From contig CAIIXF020000006.1 of assembly GCA_903813345.2 (NCBI GenBank), positions 4,859,096 to 4,923,095 on the forward strand: a DNA stretch of 64,000 nt, read 5' to 3'. Positions within the stretch are counted from its first letter, which is position 1. Every line of letters starts with the position of its first letter. Source of the DNA: Owenia fusiformis (Eukaryota; Annelida; Polychaeta; Sabellida; Oweniidae). This document shows, piece by piece, positions 30,664 through 42,600 of the stretch. The notes beneath the pieces are model-generated. The model ran no database searches. It was given only the letters and a program-made list of their open reading frames with translations, and was not told the origin of the DNA. The position numbers and the translations under genes were made by a program.

Positions 30664-31296
30664 ATATATCTCTATCCTCTGTATTTTCTGAAGTTATATC
30701 TTACATGTTCTTAGCAGTAGGCGTCGCATTTATATTTTCTTTTCGTGTCCGGTTGTAAACTCTCTTTCGCTTTCATGGAGGGGGTGTATAGGGATATCGT
30801 ATATCGTAATGAGTTAACATGAATTTATATTGCATAAGAGAGGCCAACTTTTATCGCATATGGTATCGTATATGTTTTAAAAGAATTAAAACCAGCCCGA
30901 CATTTACTATATGTGGGTAATCCAGGTTTTTGATTTGAGTTTGATGCAGTTTACAATGTAATTTTTAAGTATAAATATTCAAGTGACTCAAATAATCAAC
31001 AAGCAGATAGCCCTGCCTCAAATTATATAAGATAAAGCCAAAAATACCAAGTTGGCGATTGAATCTTAAATCTACATGTAGGTCAATCTGTAATTGTCAA
31101 ATGAATCAGAAATGCTTCTCACAAGAATGTACACGTAGCTCACTCCATGCTTATGAAGGTTTAATTAGAAATAAAGTTCTGAAAGTTCAAATCAATCTGC
31201 TATATAAATATGTACAGCCACATTTGAGACAAGACGTGACCAGACAGATTGAAATCAAAGTCGTATTCATACAAAATGGCCCTGAATATTCTTTTT
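30664..31296. other. No gene seen
   Basis: AT-rich; an open frame crosses into the next element's left arm and has no domain. Confidence 0.5.
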
Positions 31297-31946
31297 CACC
31301 CCGGGTGATCAATATCCTGTGTTCCGAATTTCGCTCCAGCAAGTCAGTGACCCGAGTTGTGTTTTTACTGAATCCCGATAAATATGGCGTCTCGTTCGCC
31401 ACTGGACGAGCCAGGTGACGAAAATGTGTCAAACAAATCAGATAGCATAAGGTAATAATGAATATAGAGTAATGCATTCGGTGCTGGAATATGTTTTCAA
31501 CATGTTCCTAAACGATTATCCATATGTGTAGGCTATTAATGCAAATCGAAGCATGAAACCAACATGACCCAATTCGAAAAGCTCGCAGAAAACGATATCA
31601 GCGAGTCGTTCTTTGCCTTCTGTAAGTAATGATGGATACTCTGAGCATTCTATAACTGTAAAGTATACCTTATTAGTATGTCTCAACTTGTGCTATGTTT
31701 GAATCCAAGCTATTATCTTTCATAAGCGTCAAAGAAGTCGTTGAGAGAGATATTCCATTCTACCGAATAGGAATAGTCATTGTCCCGAAGCTACAGAATA
31801 CGATTATATATATTTTGTATACTTTTGAGAATCCATTCATGAATACATCAAGCTAATTTGGTGCTACCTTTCTTGTTATTATTTTACAAATTCAAGATCG
31901 AATTTCCCTGTATATTGATTTCCACATTGGCATTGAACTGCAAATA

Positions 31947-31970
31947 CAGGGTGTCCCAAAAAGTGTACCC
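31947..31970. mobile_element. Orphan mariner-type end
   Basis: TACAGGGTGTCCCAAAAAGTG has no inverted partner in the neighbourhood. Confidence 0.5.
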
Positions 31971-32119
31971 ACTTTATAGAAGGAATATAACTATTCAAAA
32001 AAATTGAACTTTTCACATGATTAGGACATAGGATGCTCTCAATTAGATTTTTAAAAATAAAAAATGTGTGCAAATCAAAACATTGCATTGCTGTCTGGTA
32101 AAACCACGATGACCATTTA

Positions 32120-32417
32120 CAGGCCCGTATCCAGGATTCACCATTGGGGAGCGGTTTTACCAAGGGTGGAGTTTTTGCCAAGGGGGGGGGGGCTTTTTGA
32201 CAGTTTTGATAGCAAGATCGTATGTATAGTATCAGTATCTCAATGATAATACCTCAATTTGAGGTTTATTTGAGCCTAGCCTTCTACTATAAGTATGATC
32301 TGAATGGCATCTGTTGTTTTGGCAAAAAATCATGTGAAAAGTGCTCAGAATGGTGAAAAACTGCAAGTTTTTGAGAGAATTTCTGACCAGGCCCCCCCCC
32401 TCCTATCTGCGGGCCTG
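32120..32417. mobile_element. 298-bp MITE with CAGGCCCG ends
   Basis: CAGGCCCGTATCCAGG at the left, GCGGGCCTG at the right, ATTTA on both flanks. It contains runs of G and C near opposite ends. hAT-like ends are suspected. Confidence 0.6.
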
Positions 32418-33982
32418 ATTTAACATGTTTAATAAATTATGCATGGATCCTGCCATTATAGTCCATGGTATGAAATCTCTAGGACGTCTAATAAAGGAGC
32501 TGGTAGCACACTATAGCGCAGCGATATTTGACCTAATTTAAGCATACCTACATATGTCCCCTAATAATTTTTATTATAACCGTTTAATATACTTCCGGCT
32601 TTAAGGCTAAATTATGCCTGCCATTAACAGAGGTCAAAAAATTTCCAAAAAATAAACTTCCAAACTTTTACAATTTGGAGTACACAATGCAATAGCAAAT
32701 AATAAAATATGATTTTAAGTATATGATTTAGGTTTCTAAGCTAAAAGTTTGAGGTTATTTTTCTATTCAATACCAAAAGATTATGTCATCAGTGTATCGA
32801 CATTTTGTATTGTTTCTCGGGTATTAATAAGATAAATGCTACAAATGAATCACTTTTCTATTAGAATGACAAATGCTTAAATTATGCTAGTTTTTCGCAA
32901 AATGGGTCTCAATACGTTTTAAGATATGAACTTTTATTCAGCGGTGAACATTTATGGCTTACTAAGTGAAGACTTTTTAGCCTGTTGTCAATATTATTAT
33001 ATTTTTATGGGTAGATTGTAATGCCTACTCTAACAGTGACAACGTTGAAATATATTACAATACCTGGCATATACCTGCTATATGATATGCTACATTTTTT
33101 GTCAATCCCTGGTTTTTGTGACAATGTTAAAATATATCATAAAAATGCCTGCTACAGTATGTGCAATGTGGATTGTGAAATGACCATTCTTTGAAGGTGT
33201 TGCAACATAGTCTCATAATGTACACATGTTGTATTGTACTCTCATCCCCTGATGTGTGTGGCCTCTTGACAATTTTCACATATTTTAACATGGGAAATCC
33301 TCAATTAATCAAATCCACTACTCATTTATTAATTACTCAGACTAGAAAAAAATCAGTCAAGTTGGCAAAGTATCAATATTATCAAATGCATTCAATTCTT
33401 ATTTTTGATAAACTAAGATATCACACGTGAGTATACACTGCTTCTGTTCATTATGATTCAATAGTCTATGAGCATTTATCCATGAAGTGCGTCGGAACAC
33501 TGGCGATTTCTATTCGGTACTATGGAATATATCTTATTATGCCTTCTAGGACGCTTATGCAAAGAAATGGTTTACATTCACTGGAAGCACGAGTTGGTAC
33601 ATACTTTGAACATCTACCCAGCAATTATACCATGATAACAGTTTATCTCATTAACTAACAGAAGGTCAAAAACTGCTCGGTGACATACTTTCCAGCGAGC
33701 GTTGAAAATGAGGTCACGTTTACTTATGCTTCGATTAGCAGTAATGCCCAACGCATATGGATAAACAACTAAGAAAATGTTGCAAACATATTTAGGCACC
33801 GAATGCGCCACTCTATATTCAGTCTTACCTTATGCTTACAGAAAGTTTTGAATAATTGTCGACATCAACATCGTCTGTTGTCAAATTAGCCGCCATATTT
33901 GTCGGGATTCAGTAAAACACAACTCGGGTCACTGACTTGCTGGAACGAAATTCGGAACACAGGATATTGATCACCCGGGGTG

Positions 33983-34667
33983 TTTTTGAACCTGATATAA
34001 TAACCCTCAACGTGGTGAATTTATGCTAATGTAAATGAAGCTTAATGAGTGAGACAAATCAGAAGATTCACAAACAAGCTAAGGAAAAAGTATAAACAGT
34101 TTCTCTGTTTTAAAGTAGAAGTAATTCCATTACCTTACCAACCCGTTCACCTAGGTTAGTGTATCTAATAAGATGATATATATCCAATATGTATGTGTAT
34201 TAATTCCAAAATGCAGAGAGAAAGGTTGATTGGTGGTCATATATCCATAACATTTTCTTGGACATGTCTATATAAGATGTCATCAAAACATTAAAACCGT
34301 ACTTCTATTATTTTGGTAGAAGTCATTTTATTTGTCCCCCCAGATTTTTCCATTCAGCGGCTATTTATGACTTAAACATTTTTCTCCGCTATTTCTCAAC
34401 CAATGCTCATAAGTCTTAAACTATATTATAACCAGGGGTATTTTCTAGGATATTTATTTTGCAAACTTATAAGTTATCCAGTTTTCTAGGTCGAAGACTG
34501 TGTAATCTCCCCTCCACTTATTTGTTGAAGTTTCATTTCTCCAACTTTCTGACCAAATTACCTATCTCTATATCTAGGAAAGGTATTACCTATTAGGTTT
34601 TTGTCCTCAAAAGGTAGACCCTATAAGCAGGTATCACAAGTATTACCCCTTTCTGGCAAAAAATATA
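33983..34667. other. No gene seen
   Basis: AT-rich, nothing recognised on either strand. Confidence 0.5.
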
Positions 34668-35914
34668 CGGGGTGGGCCAAAAGCGTCCACATTTCTATTT
34701 TTGTTAAATATCCATAAATTATATATTTTTAGAAATGTTCTTGGGTCGATTTAATTTCAAAATAACTATGACATCTGAAATATTGAACTTGAAGGAAATT
34801 AACATGCATATGAATTTTGAATAGATAATAAAAAATAGTTTGTAGGTTTCAGTCGGTACTAAAATCATAAAATTTCCAACAAAGATAAAAGATGGATAAA
34901 GAAACCGTATTTCTAATTCCACCTTCCTCAAAAGGGTTTTAATCAGCACTTAGGATTTCAAACATACAACTTTATAATCTCATCAACTGTATTATTTCCA
35001 GTTACTCGACAAATTGTTATATACCATTATGAAGCTATGGACTGGAATATAATGAAGCTGAGGACTGGAATACAATGAGACATTGTTATCCCACATCAAT
35101 ACCTTAACTAAAAAGTAGTTTTTGTAATACATAATCTAAAAACCGGCCAAGAATAAACGAGAAATTGGGGTTATGACGTCACAATGAATGTGCAAATGAG
35201 CTGATTTTCATAAACATTAGTCAATCATAATCCTTGTTCACCTAGTTTTTATTTGGCGTTAATATCATCAAAATTGGACAAAGAATGAGATATATTTAAA
35301 AGCAAAAAAAGTTCTCGTTAAAGGCAAAATTAAGTTGCCATGGGAACTGGCGTCTCAAACATCATTGTCCTTCATTTCAATTTAAAACACTTATTTCTTC
35401 ACTGAAAGCATATATTAACGAAGAGATTAAAGTATGACACGTCCTTATATACTTTTATAATTGAGAATTTCACTCCTCGCCAGTATTCGTAGAAAAGTAG
35501 TGCCAGATATCATTCTTACGTGGTATGTAAACATTATTTTTGCAAAAGATATATTTCGACATGATTTTTGTCCTAATGTCACTTTAAGGGTTTTTTAACC
35601 GTTTGAAATCATAAATATGGTTATGCATAAATATATTAAACAGGAACATAATATTTTCTCCCAAATGTCTCGAAATAAATAAATATTCAACTATTTGATA
35701 TGGACTTCACAACATAACGTCAATAATAAATATTAATTACATTTGTAAATCTCTCATGTAATACATAAATCAACATAAATCTTCAATCTATCATTAGAAT
35801 CATATCCCCAAAACGGATATAGGGGTTACTTACATTCTGTCTGGTCAGTTCCTATTCTGTATTCAGCAATTGGTAAACCATGATTTTGACCCTTGACATT
35901 TTTGGCCCACCCTG
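34668..35914. mobile_element. 1,247-bp mariner-type element
   Basis: CGGGGTGGGCCAAAAGCG and TTTTTGGCCCACCCTG ends, TA on both sides. The ends resemble the 20185 element. The interior has no transposase motif. Confidence 0.8.
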
Positions 35915-36455
35915 TATATTGTTTTTTTTCATAAAAAATGTAATAAATACACAAAAAATTCTCCCTGGGTTACTTTGACCTACTTTAGACCTCATTTGAC
36001 CTAGTTTGTGAGCTTTTGATACACCTCCTTCGAGAGGTTAATAAAAAGACATTGTCCAAATTAGGGTTAAATGCACTTCAAACTTCGCCTAAAACGCGGG
36101 TGATATGTGAATGTTATATATTTTTTGAATTTCTTATAGTAATACATACTTTCCCATATGAGGTAGCCATTTTGAATTTTACAAGGCAGGAATCTGTAAA
36201 ATGATATAACAATTGCAATCTTATCTGAAATGCATTTCACTTGAAAAGTCATGCTTCAGAAATATCTCCAAGTTAACACTACCAAAAATTCGTTTTTGGC
36301 CAATTTCAAAATTTTCGAAATGAATAGATTAGGTTATCGCCATTTTGAAAGCGGCGGCCATTTTGTAAAAAATATTTCACCAATAATCATCTTTCTTACA
36401 AATATGGAGAACAATTGGTTTGGTAGCCTTGCTCAAGTCGGTATTATTTTACCAG

Positions 36456-36636
36456 CTATTTTTCAGACGGGGGGACTGACGAATTGAACGAACTATTACC
36501 TAATGATCTCTTGCATAGAGCTCGAGTTGATTTAGTGCAATACATGCTGTCCCAGTCCGCAATTGGTCTAGAATATGCGCAGTTGTACTTCGAGTTAATC
36601 CTTGGTTGACCGGAACTATGATACCACATCCGTTTT
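36456..36636 (-). CDS. Lectin exon 4: C-terminal CTLD, with stop or internal donor
   Basis: The acceptor ATTTCATTTCCAG precedes the exon. It encodes the end of the CTLD: WYHSSGQP, NCAYS, W145, YCT and ALCK. Reading through gives an 18-residue tail after LCK and a TAG stop at 36458-36456. An internal donor, TTAG before GTAATAG, would end the exon at 36500 in phase 1, two codons after LCKR, just where a CTLD normally ends. That phase matches the TSP1 exons downstream, so the stop-containing form could be an intron-retained product. Confidence 0.8.
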
Positions 36637-39600
36637 CTGGAAATGAAATAATTTATAGACGCATTAATGCAGTGATACAAAACTGTGGTCAAAAGTTCCT
36701 GCACATGGCCTGACCCAGAACCTTGAAACAAAGAATTTTATAAAGGACGCAATGAGTGTTCAATCATCAAGTTCTGTTCTTCATATAAAACATAATGAGA
36801 ACCATCGAGGTAAATCTCTCTTTCGAGAGAAGGGTATGCTACGCTGTTTTCAACATGAGACTTCGAAGTGATCATTGACATTCTACCCGGATGAAATATG
36901 GTCAAACATATAGACAAACAGAAGGACTGGGAGACAGATACATAAGGGTTATGTAATAGGAGGTTTTGAAAAAATCCTGTATCCAAAACCAATCGCACAT
37001 AACAGATGTATTCCATCGTTAGGTTCTAGGTGTTACGCGGAATATGGCATATATTCATGGCTGTGCGGTATTTTTGAGGAGAATATGCCATAATCACATG
37101 CGGTATATGGCATATTCCGCGGGTGGGTATGTCATATTCCGCTATGAATGTGTGATACATTGATTTCAGTAAATACTCGATACTCACTGCTGAATATGTC
37201 ATACCCTCCTGCGGAATATGGCATACTCAACTGCGGAACATGCCATATACCGCAAGTGACAATTCAGAAAGCCTTGATTTGATTGGTTAAAAGAATCGAA
37301 TCCAAATGAAAAACTACATTAGATCACCAATATTGTTAGCGCTTCGAGTAATAATATATGAATCCACGATTGTGTAAGTACGTTTATTACGTGTAAATAC
37401 TGAATGACACTCCTGAAAGTATCAGAAATGTGTAAATTGTGATTGCCAAAACAACAATATTAAAATGAATTTTGCTATAAACTTAGCTTTTTATCTGGCT
37501 TTTGTCTGGCTGCACGAACGTAGGTTCGGTCAGTCGGTTATCTGCGTAATAATGTTTGCCTTAAAGTGAGTTTTGATGTGTCATACATACATAAATCAAA
37601 AAATACAGGTACCGTACTATGTTATTCAATTGTATTAGTTGATATATTCAATGTACTGACATGTTGATTCAGTAATCATTGTAATAATTTATAAACTTTA
37701 GCCAATTTGTTGAATCGATGTAATTGACAATTGCCTACTTCCGTATCGCATTCTCATTGGTTAGTGTGTATGCCATATACCGCTAGTGAATCTGTCATAC
37801 ACCGCAAGTGAATATGCTATATTCGTTGCGGAATATGACATATATTTGTATCATGTTTACCGCGTAGCATTGTATACATGATTTCATTTTACACATTTCA
37901 TATTCATGTATTTTATATAAAAATGATATACAAATACTGTGCAAAATGTGCGGTATCTCTCGTTTTATTTTAAGAGATTTGGACAAATAGTTTGTAAATA
38001 TCTCTAGAATCCCCCAAAATATAGTTAGATATGATATCTCTGATATGGACAGATTTGCGTATCGAACCAGTTCTACTTAGCCATTTGATGGTATGCCACA
38101 GAATAGGTCCCATCTTATTCCCGTGGTAATCAGGAGATACACTGACTATACTTTACTATTCATACAATATCGGACATAAAGAACAAGAGATACGCTGGCT
38201 ATTCTGCGCTAAAAACAGCAGATATCAGCTTTTATCCCATACTTGGACGTGTTACGGGTACATAAAGCCGGTTTGTAAAAACTTATATTTTCATCAGAGG
38301 GCAGATATAGCTTTACGTCCCGCTCCGAGCGGGCAGATATTATATATCTGCCCGCTACGTCATAATCGCTGTTCCCGTATTGGTTCTTTTTTGTAACATT
38401 CGCATACTGTAAACGACAATGGAGAAAAACACAGACAATCGCGATCTGTTTGATGCTTTTAAGAAGGGAAGGAGCAGTATTCCGGGTTAATAATCAAAGA
38501 TTTGAACAGGAAAATCCGGCTACGGACAAGAATACAAAACTGGACATGAATATTTTAAAATAATTCCACGGTTGGTTGCAAAGTTTCTGAACTTTGGCCA
38601 ATTGAACAATGTGATTGGTATGGGATAAACATATCATCCTATAGTCGGTTCAGGATATTGGGATTATCCCTTGGCCAATATAATATATCTACCCTCGGGA
38701 CCTACGGCCCTCGGGCAGATATATTATATTGGCCTCGGGATAATCCCAATATCCTGAACCTCATATAGGATAATCTCTATATATCAGGAGATACTCTCAT
38801 ATCAGACTTCCCAAAACAGGAGATACGGTAACTATACGAAATGACGTCATCAAGTCTCATTATTTGCAACGCTAATTAGGTAACATCACTTATCTGGCTT
38901 ATTAACAATTACCCCGGTAGTTAAGTCATTAAATAAATAAATAGGGAGAATCTGAACCATATTCTTTATCTCTTGTTCATCAATAAAGTTTAATGTTAAT
39001 AAAATAAAGAACTGTAATTTTAGCACTTAGGTTTTAAGTAATGTACAGCATTCTTCGGTACATACTGTACTCTGTTAATAATGATTTATTATTCAATAAA
39101 GTTTCCTATTTATTTTATCCGATTATAAATTTGCTTTTGAAGGGAGAATTGGTTTATTTTTCATTCTAGATTTAATATGAAAATACTAGTAAACTATTGT
39201 GATAAACAGTGGCGTTAAAAATATTAGGCTAGAGAATAAGTTCCAGGGGGGGGGGGGGGGGGGGGGGGCGAGGGGGACTATTAAATATGTGTGTTCGATT
39301 TTGCAATTGCAACAAATTCTTGATTTAATTTAAATGTTATTTCTGAACGATACAAGAAATATGAGATTTAAATAAATTAATCATATGACCTCCTTATGAC
39401 TTAGACAGTCGGTGGTCTGCTTTGCGTGGTTCAACTAGATCGAATACATCTGGATACAAATCATACACTATCTTATTCAAGACTACCACTGAAGTAATTT
39501 GCCGACATCTTTATGTTTGACATATTTTTCTTCGTGATACAGTGACGTTGTCTGAAGAGATCGACGATATATTGTAAAGACAGTGCATATTTCGTGATCG

Positions 39601-42600
39601 ATGATAAGTAGCCATACTCACAAAAAGGCACATTGAAAAAAAAATTTGTTTCGAAACGGTATCAACTATCTATTCAGGGGTGGATCCAGGAACCAACAAG
39701 GGGGGCAAAATTCCAGGTCAGAGAAAAAAACTTGGCCCAAATTTTGAACTGTTGAGGCCCATTTTCTTCAAAATTTGGATGAAATTAAAAAATAGGGCCT
39801 TACGAGGCCAAGTAATGAGTTTTTTTGCATCCACCACAATAGAATTTGACATGTTTGAGGTCATGTATTCGTATTTGCTTTGATTAAATCACGGACCTGA
39901 TTCATTATCCCATAGTTGAGGTCAAATCTGTAGAATAACACGTATATATTTATGATATTTTGCAAATGCGTGGAAAAAAGCGATATCTGTGGAATACGGA
40001 GAATATTCCACAGATATCACTTTTTTCCACGGATTTGAAAACTCCCGCAAATGTGACGTGCATTGTTACATGAGCTTACATGGTGATTTCTTGACGTCAC
40101 AAATATGGAAATCATATCAAGAATATCACGTCATTTGCTCATTAACATAAATTCTGACATATGACGTCAGAGATTATTGTCAATGGGAAATTACTATAGG
40201 AAAACTTTAAAAGTAGATAAAGTGTGTGATAATTTACGAACTCGAATTTACTCGAAATGGTATATTATGCATGACACTATTATGAGTAAGACAGCGAAAA
40301 AATTGAATTCCCAACGTTAAAAAATAAGCTTCCCCCAGAAAAACGTGTTTTAAAATCACTTTGTATGGGGAGTGGTAGCGTGACGTCATAGTTTTAGCGA
40401 AAATATGGTAAAAATGGGCAAATTCAACGATTCTAACCTGCTGTAAATTTTTTTTTGTTAATATCAGAATTTACTCGAAATGGTTATTGGAACATCTAGA
40501 TTGAACGTACGTAATAAAAAAAGATCAATACCAGGGCTTTAAAAAATAAGCTTCCCCCAGAAAATGAAAATGGGTCATTTATCAAATGGCCAATTATGAT
40601 TCTATTCATTAACATAGCAGCCTTAAACGTCGAAAAATTGCTAATTACGACGTCCGTTTTTATTTGGCGATACATATCCCAATAATTACTCAATATTACA
40701 GTATCTAGAATGACATTTACAATGATAGGCACTTTTCTACAATAGTATGCATTGATTCAATATCCCAATAATTACTCAATATTACAGTATAAAATGACTT
40801 ATCCCATAGTTGACTTTTTCAAGTGTGTGGAATACGGAGAATATTCCACAGATATCACTTTTTCCACAACTTTGAAAACTCCTGCCAATGTGACGTGCAT
40901 TGTTACATGAGCTTACATGGTGATGTTCATGACGTCAAAATATTTAAATATAACTGGGTACTTGACACTCAACCTTGGTAGCTTTATATTTGTGATTCAC
41001 CTCCCACACCCCCACCAATACCCCCTCTTCCATTTTCTTTTAGACATAACTTAATCTTGATATGTTTGATGACTCCTTGACCTTACCTTGCTCATAAATT
41101 GAATTGAATTGAAACTCACATGCAGAATATGTCATTCACCCTAGGTGAGTACCATATACTGCAGGCGAATCTGTCATACACCGCAAGTAAATATACCATA
41201 TTCGTTGCGGAATATGACAAATATTTTTTTATAATTCAACGTTAGTAAAGGTACATCTCCACCTAGCATAAATGATATTTTTGATAAGTTTCGATGTGAA
41301 GCTCAAGGAGAACTACGACATACTTGCCACTATAGGCTACCCAACCGTGCCATTACTAAATACCTGAACTCCTGCATACCTAATGCAATCTTCCATTGAC
41401 TATCTGTACCAAAGAATATTCAAACAAATAAATGCCTTAAAGAACAACCATCGTTAGCACCTTCTCAACCTTGACATAAATATAACCCCTACCCGAAAGC
41501 TAAATATTTCTAGTAATGAAGAAACACGTATTAAAAGGTGAAGAGTAGACCTGCTCTTTAGGGCTCAACTCTTTGCTCACAATTAAAGATAAGATAAATT
41601 ACAATGTCGACATTGTCAGACCCCCACACCCTTCCTCCCCTCTTCAACTTTTCACCGTTAGAGTGCTTATAATTCCAAAATGGTGATTAGCTCTTGAAGA
41701 TGCTCTCTTGTAATTACCTTATTACCCCATGTACACCTATTTATATAAATAAATGAAATACTTTTTCTAATTAATGGTTAACATGTTGTTATTTGGGAGA
41801 ATTTTTCCCGCTTTTGCACTTTGAATACTTAATAACTTCACCAATTCTTAAAAGGCTGTATCCCAGATCTTTTGGGAGATATTATATTTGAGTTTGTAGA
41901 AAGGAAAACATTGGTAGGCCAACTGTACATGTTGCTTGCGATGTTTTCATGCCATATATGATATAGATCTGACTCTGCTTTCAAGTTACGCTATCCGAAC
42001 TTGCAGAGAATAATCACAATAAAAACAGCGAACATTCTGAGATTTCAATAAAAAATAAGGGATGTTTATAAAATTAGTTATCGAAAGGGACACTACCATA
42101 ACTCATCTCATATCCTCCTGGCAATGTTCACGTTCGGATAAATTGAAGTTGCATACCCTTCTCTTGAAAGCCCGTGTTATGGCCGATAGAATATTAATCA
42201 CAGGCTGGTATCGAAATATTTGTCCGCTGTGACGGAGCATGCTATTTTTCATAAAAACACTAAGAATACTTCACGATTTATTTTTTAACTAATATGTTTC
42301 GTCAAAATTACTTACTCCATGCAATGGATATATCATTTGCGGGTAACTTTCACTTCTGTTTGAAGTCCAATTACGCTGGGAAGAAAAGCTATTGAAAATG
42401 GCGCCGGAGTATCATGCTTCAAAATGTACCATTTCTTGTTTAACTTTCTAATGGCACGATATGGTGACACGATAATATTTACACATGGTTTCAGCATAAC
42501 TATGAAGGTATTAATGAGATGTTGATGTATTTGGTCTTTTTAATTCTTTTATAAAAAATATTGTTTAATTTTATTGTCCGCTGTGACGGAGCAGTTGCAA

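Larger units (their letters stand above)
31297..33982. mobile_element. 2.7-kb TIR element, CACCCCGGGTGATC ends
   Basis: The outer 92-93 bp of each arm are almost identical (31297-31389 and 33891-33982), flanked by TTTTT. Weaker arm similarity continues inward to about 340 bp. Each arm carries an inward-facing ATGGCG at the edge of the conserved block (31384 plus; 33896 minus). No transposase domain recognised. Confidence 0.7.

Noticed and set aside
31570-31625. Candidate second exon reading MTQFEKLAENDISESFFAF before GTAAGT
   Set aside because: Joining it to the ATG exon at 31384 by the nearest acceptor gives a stop, and the opposite arm does not preserve the frame.
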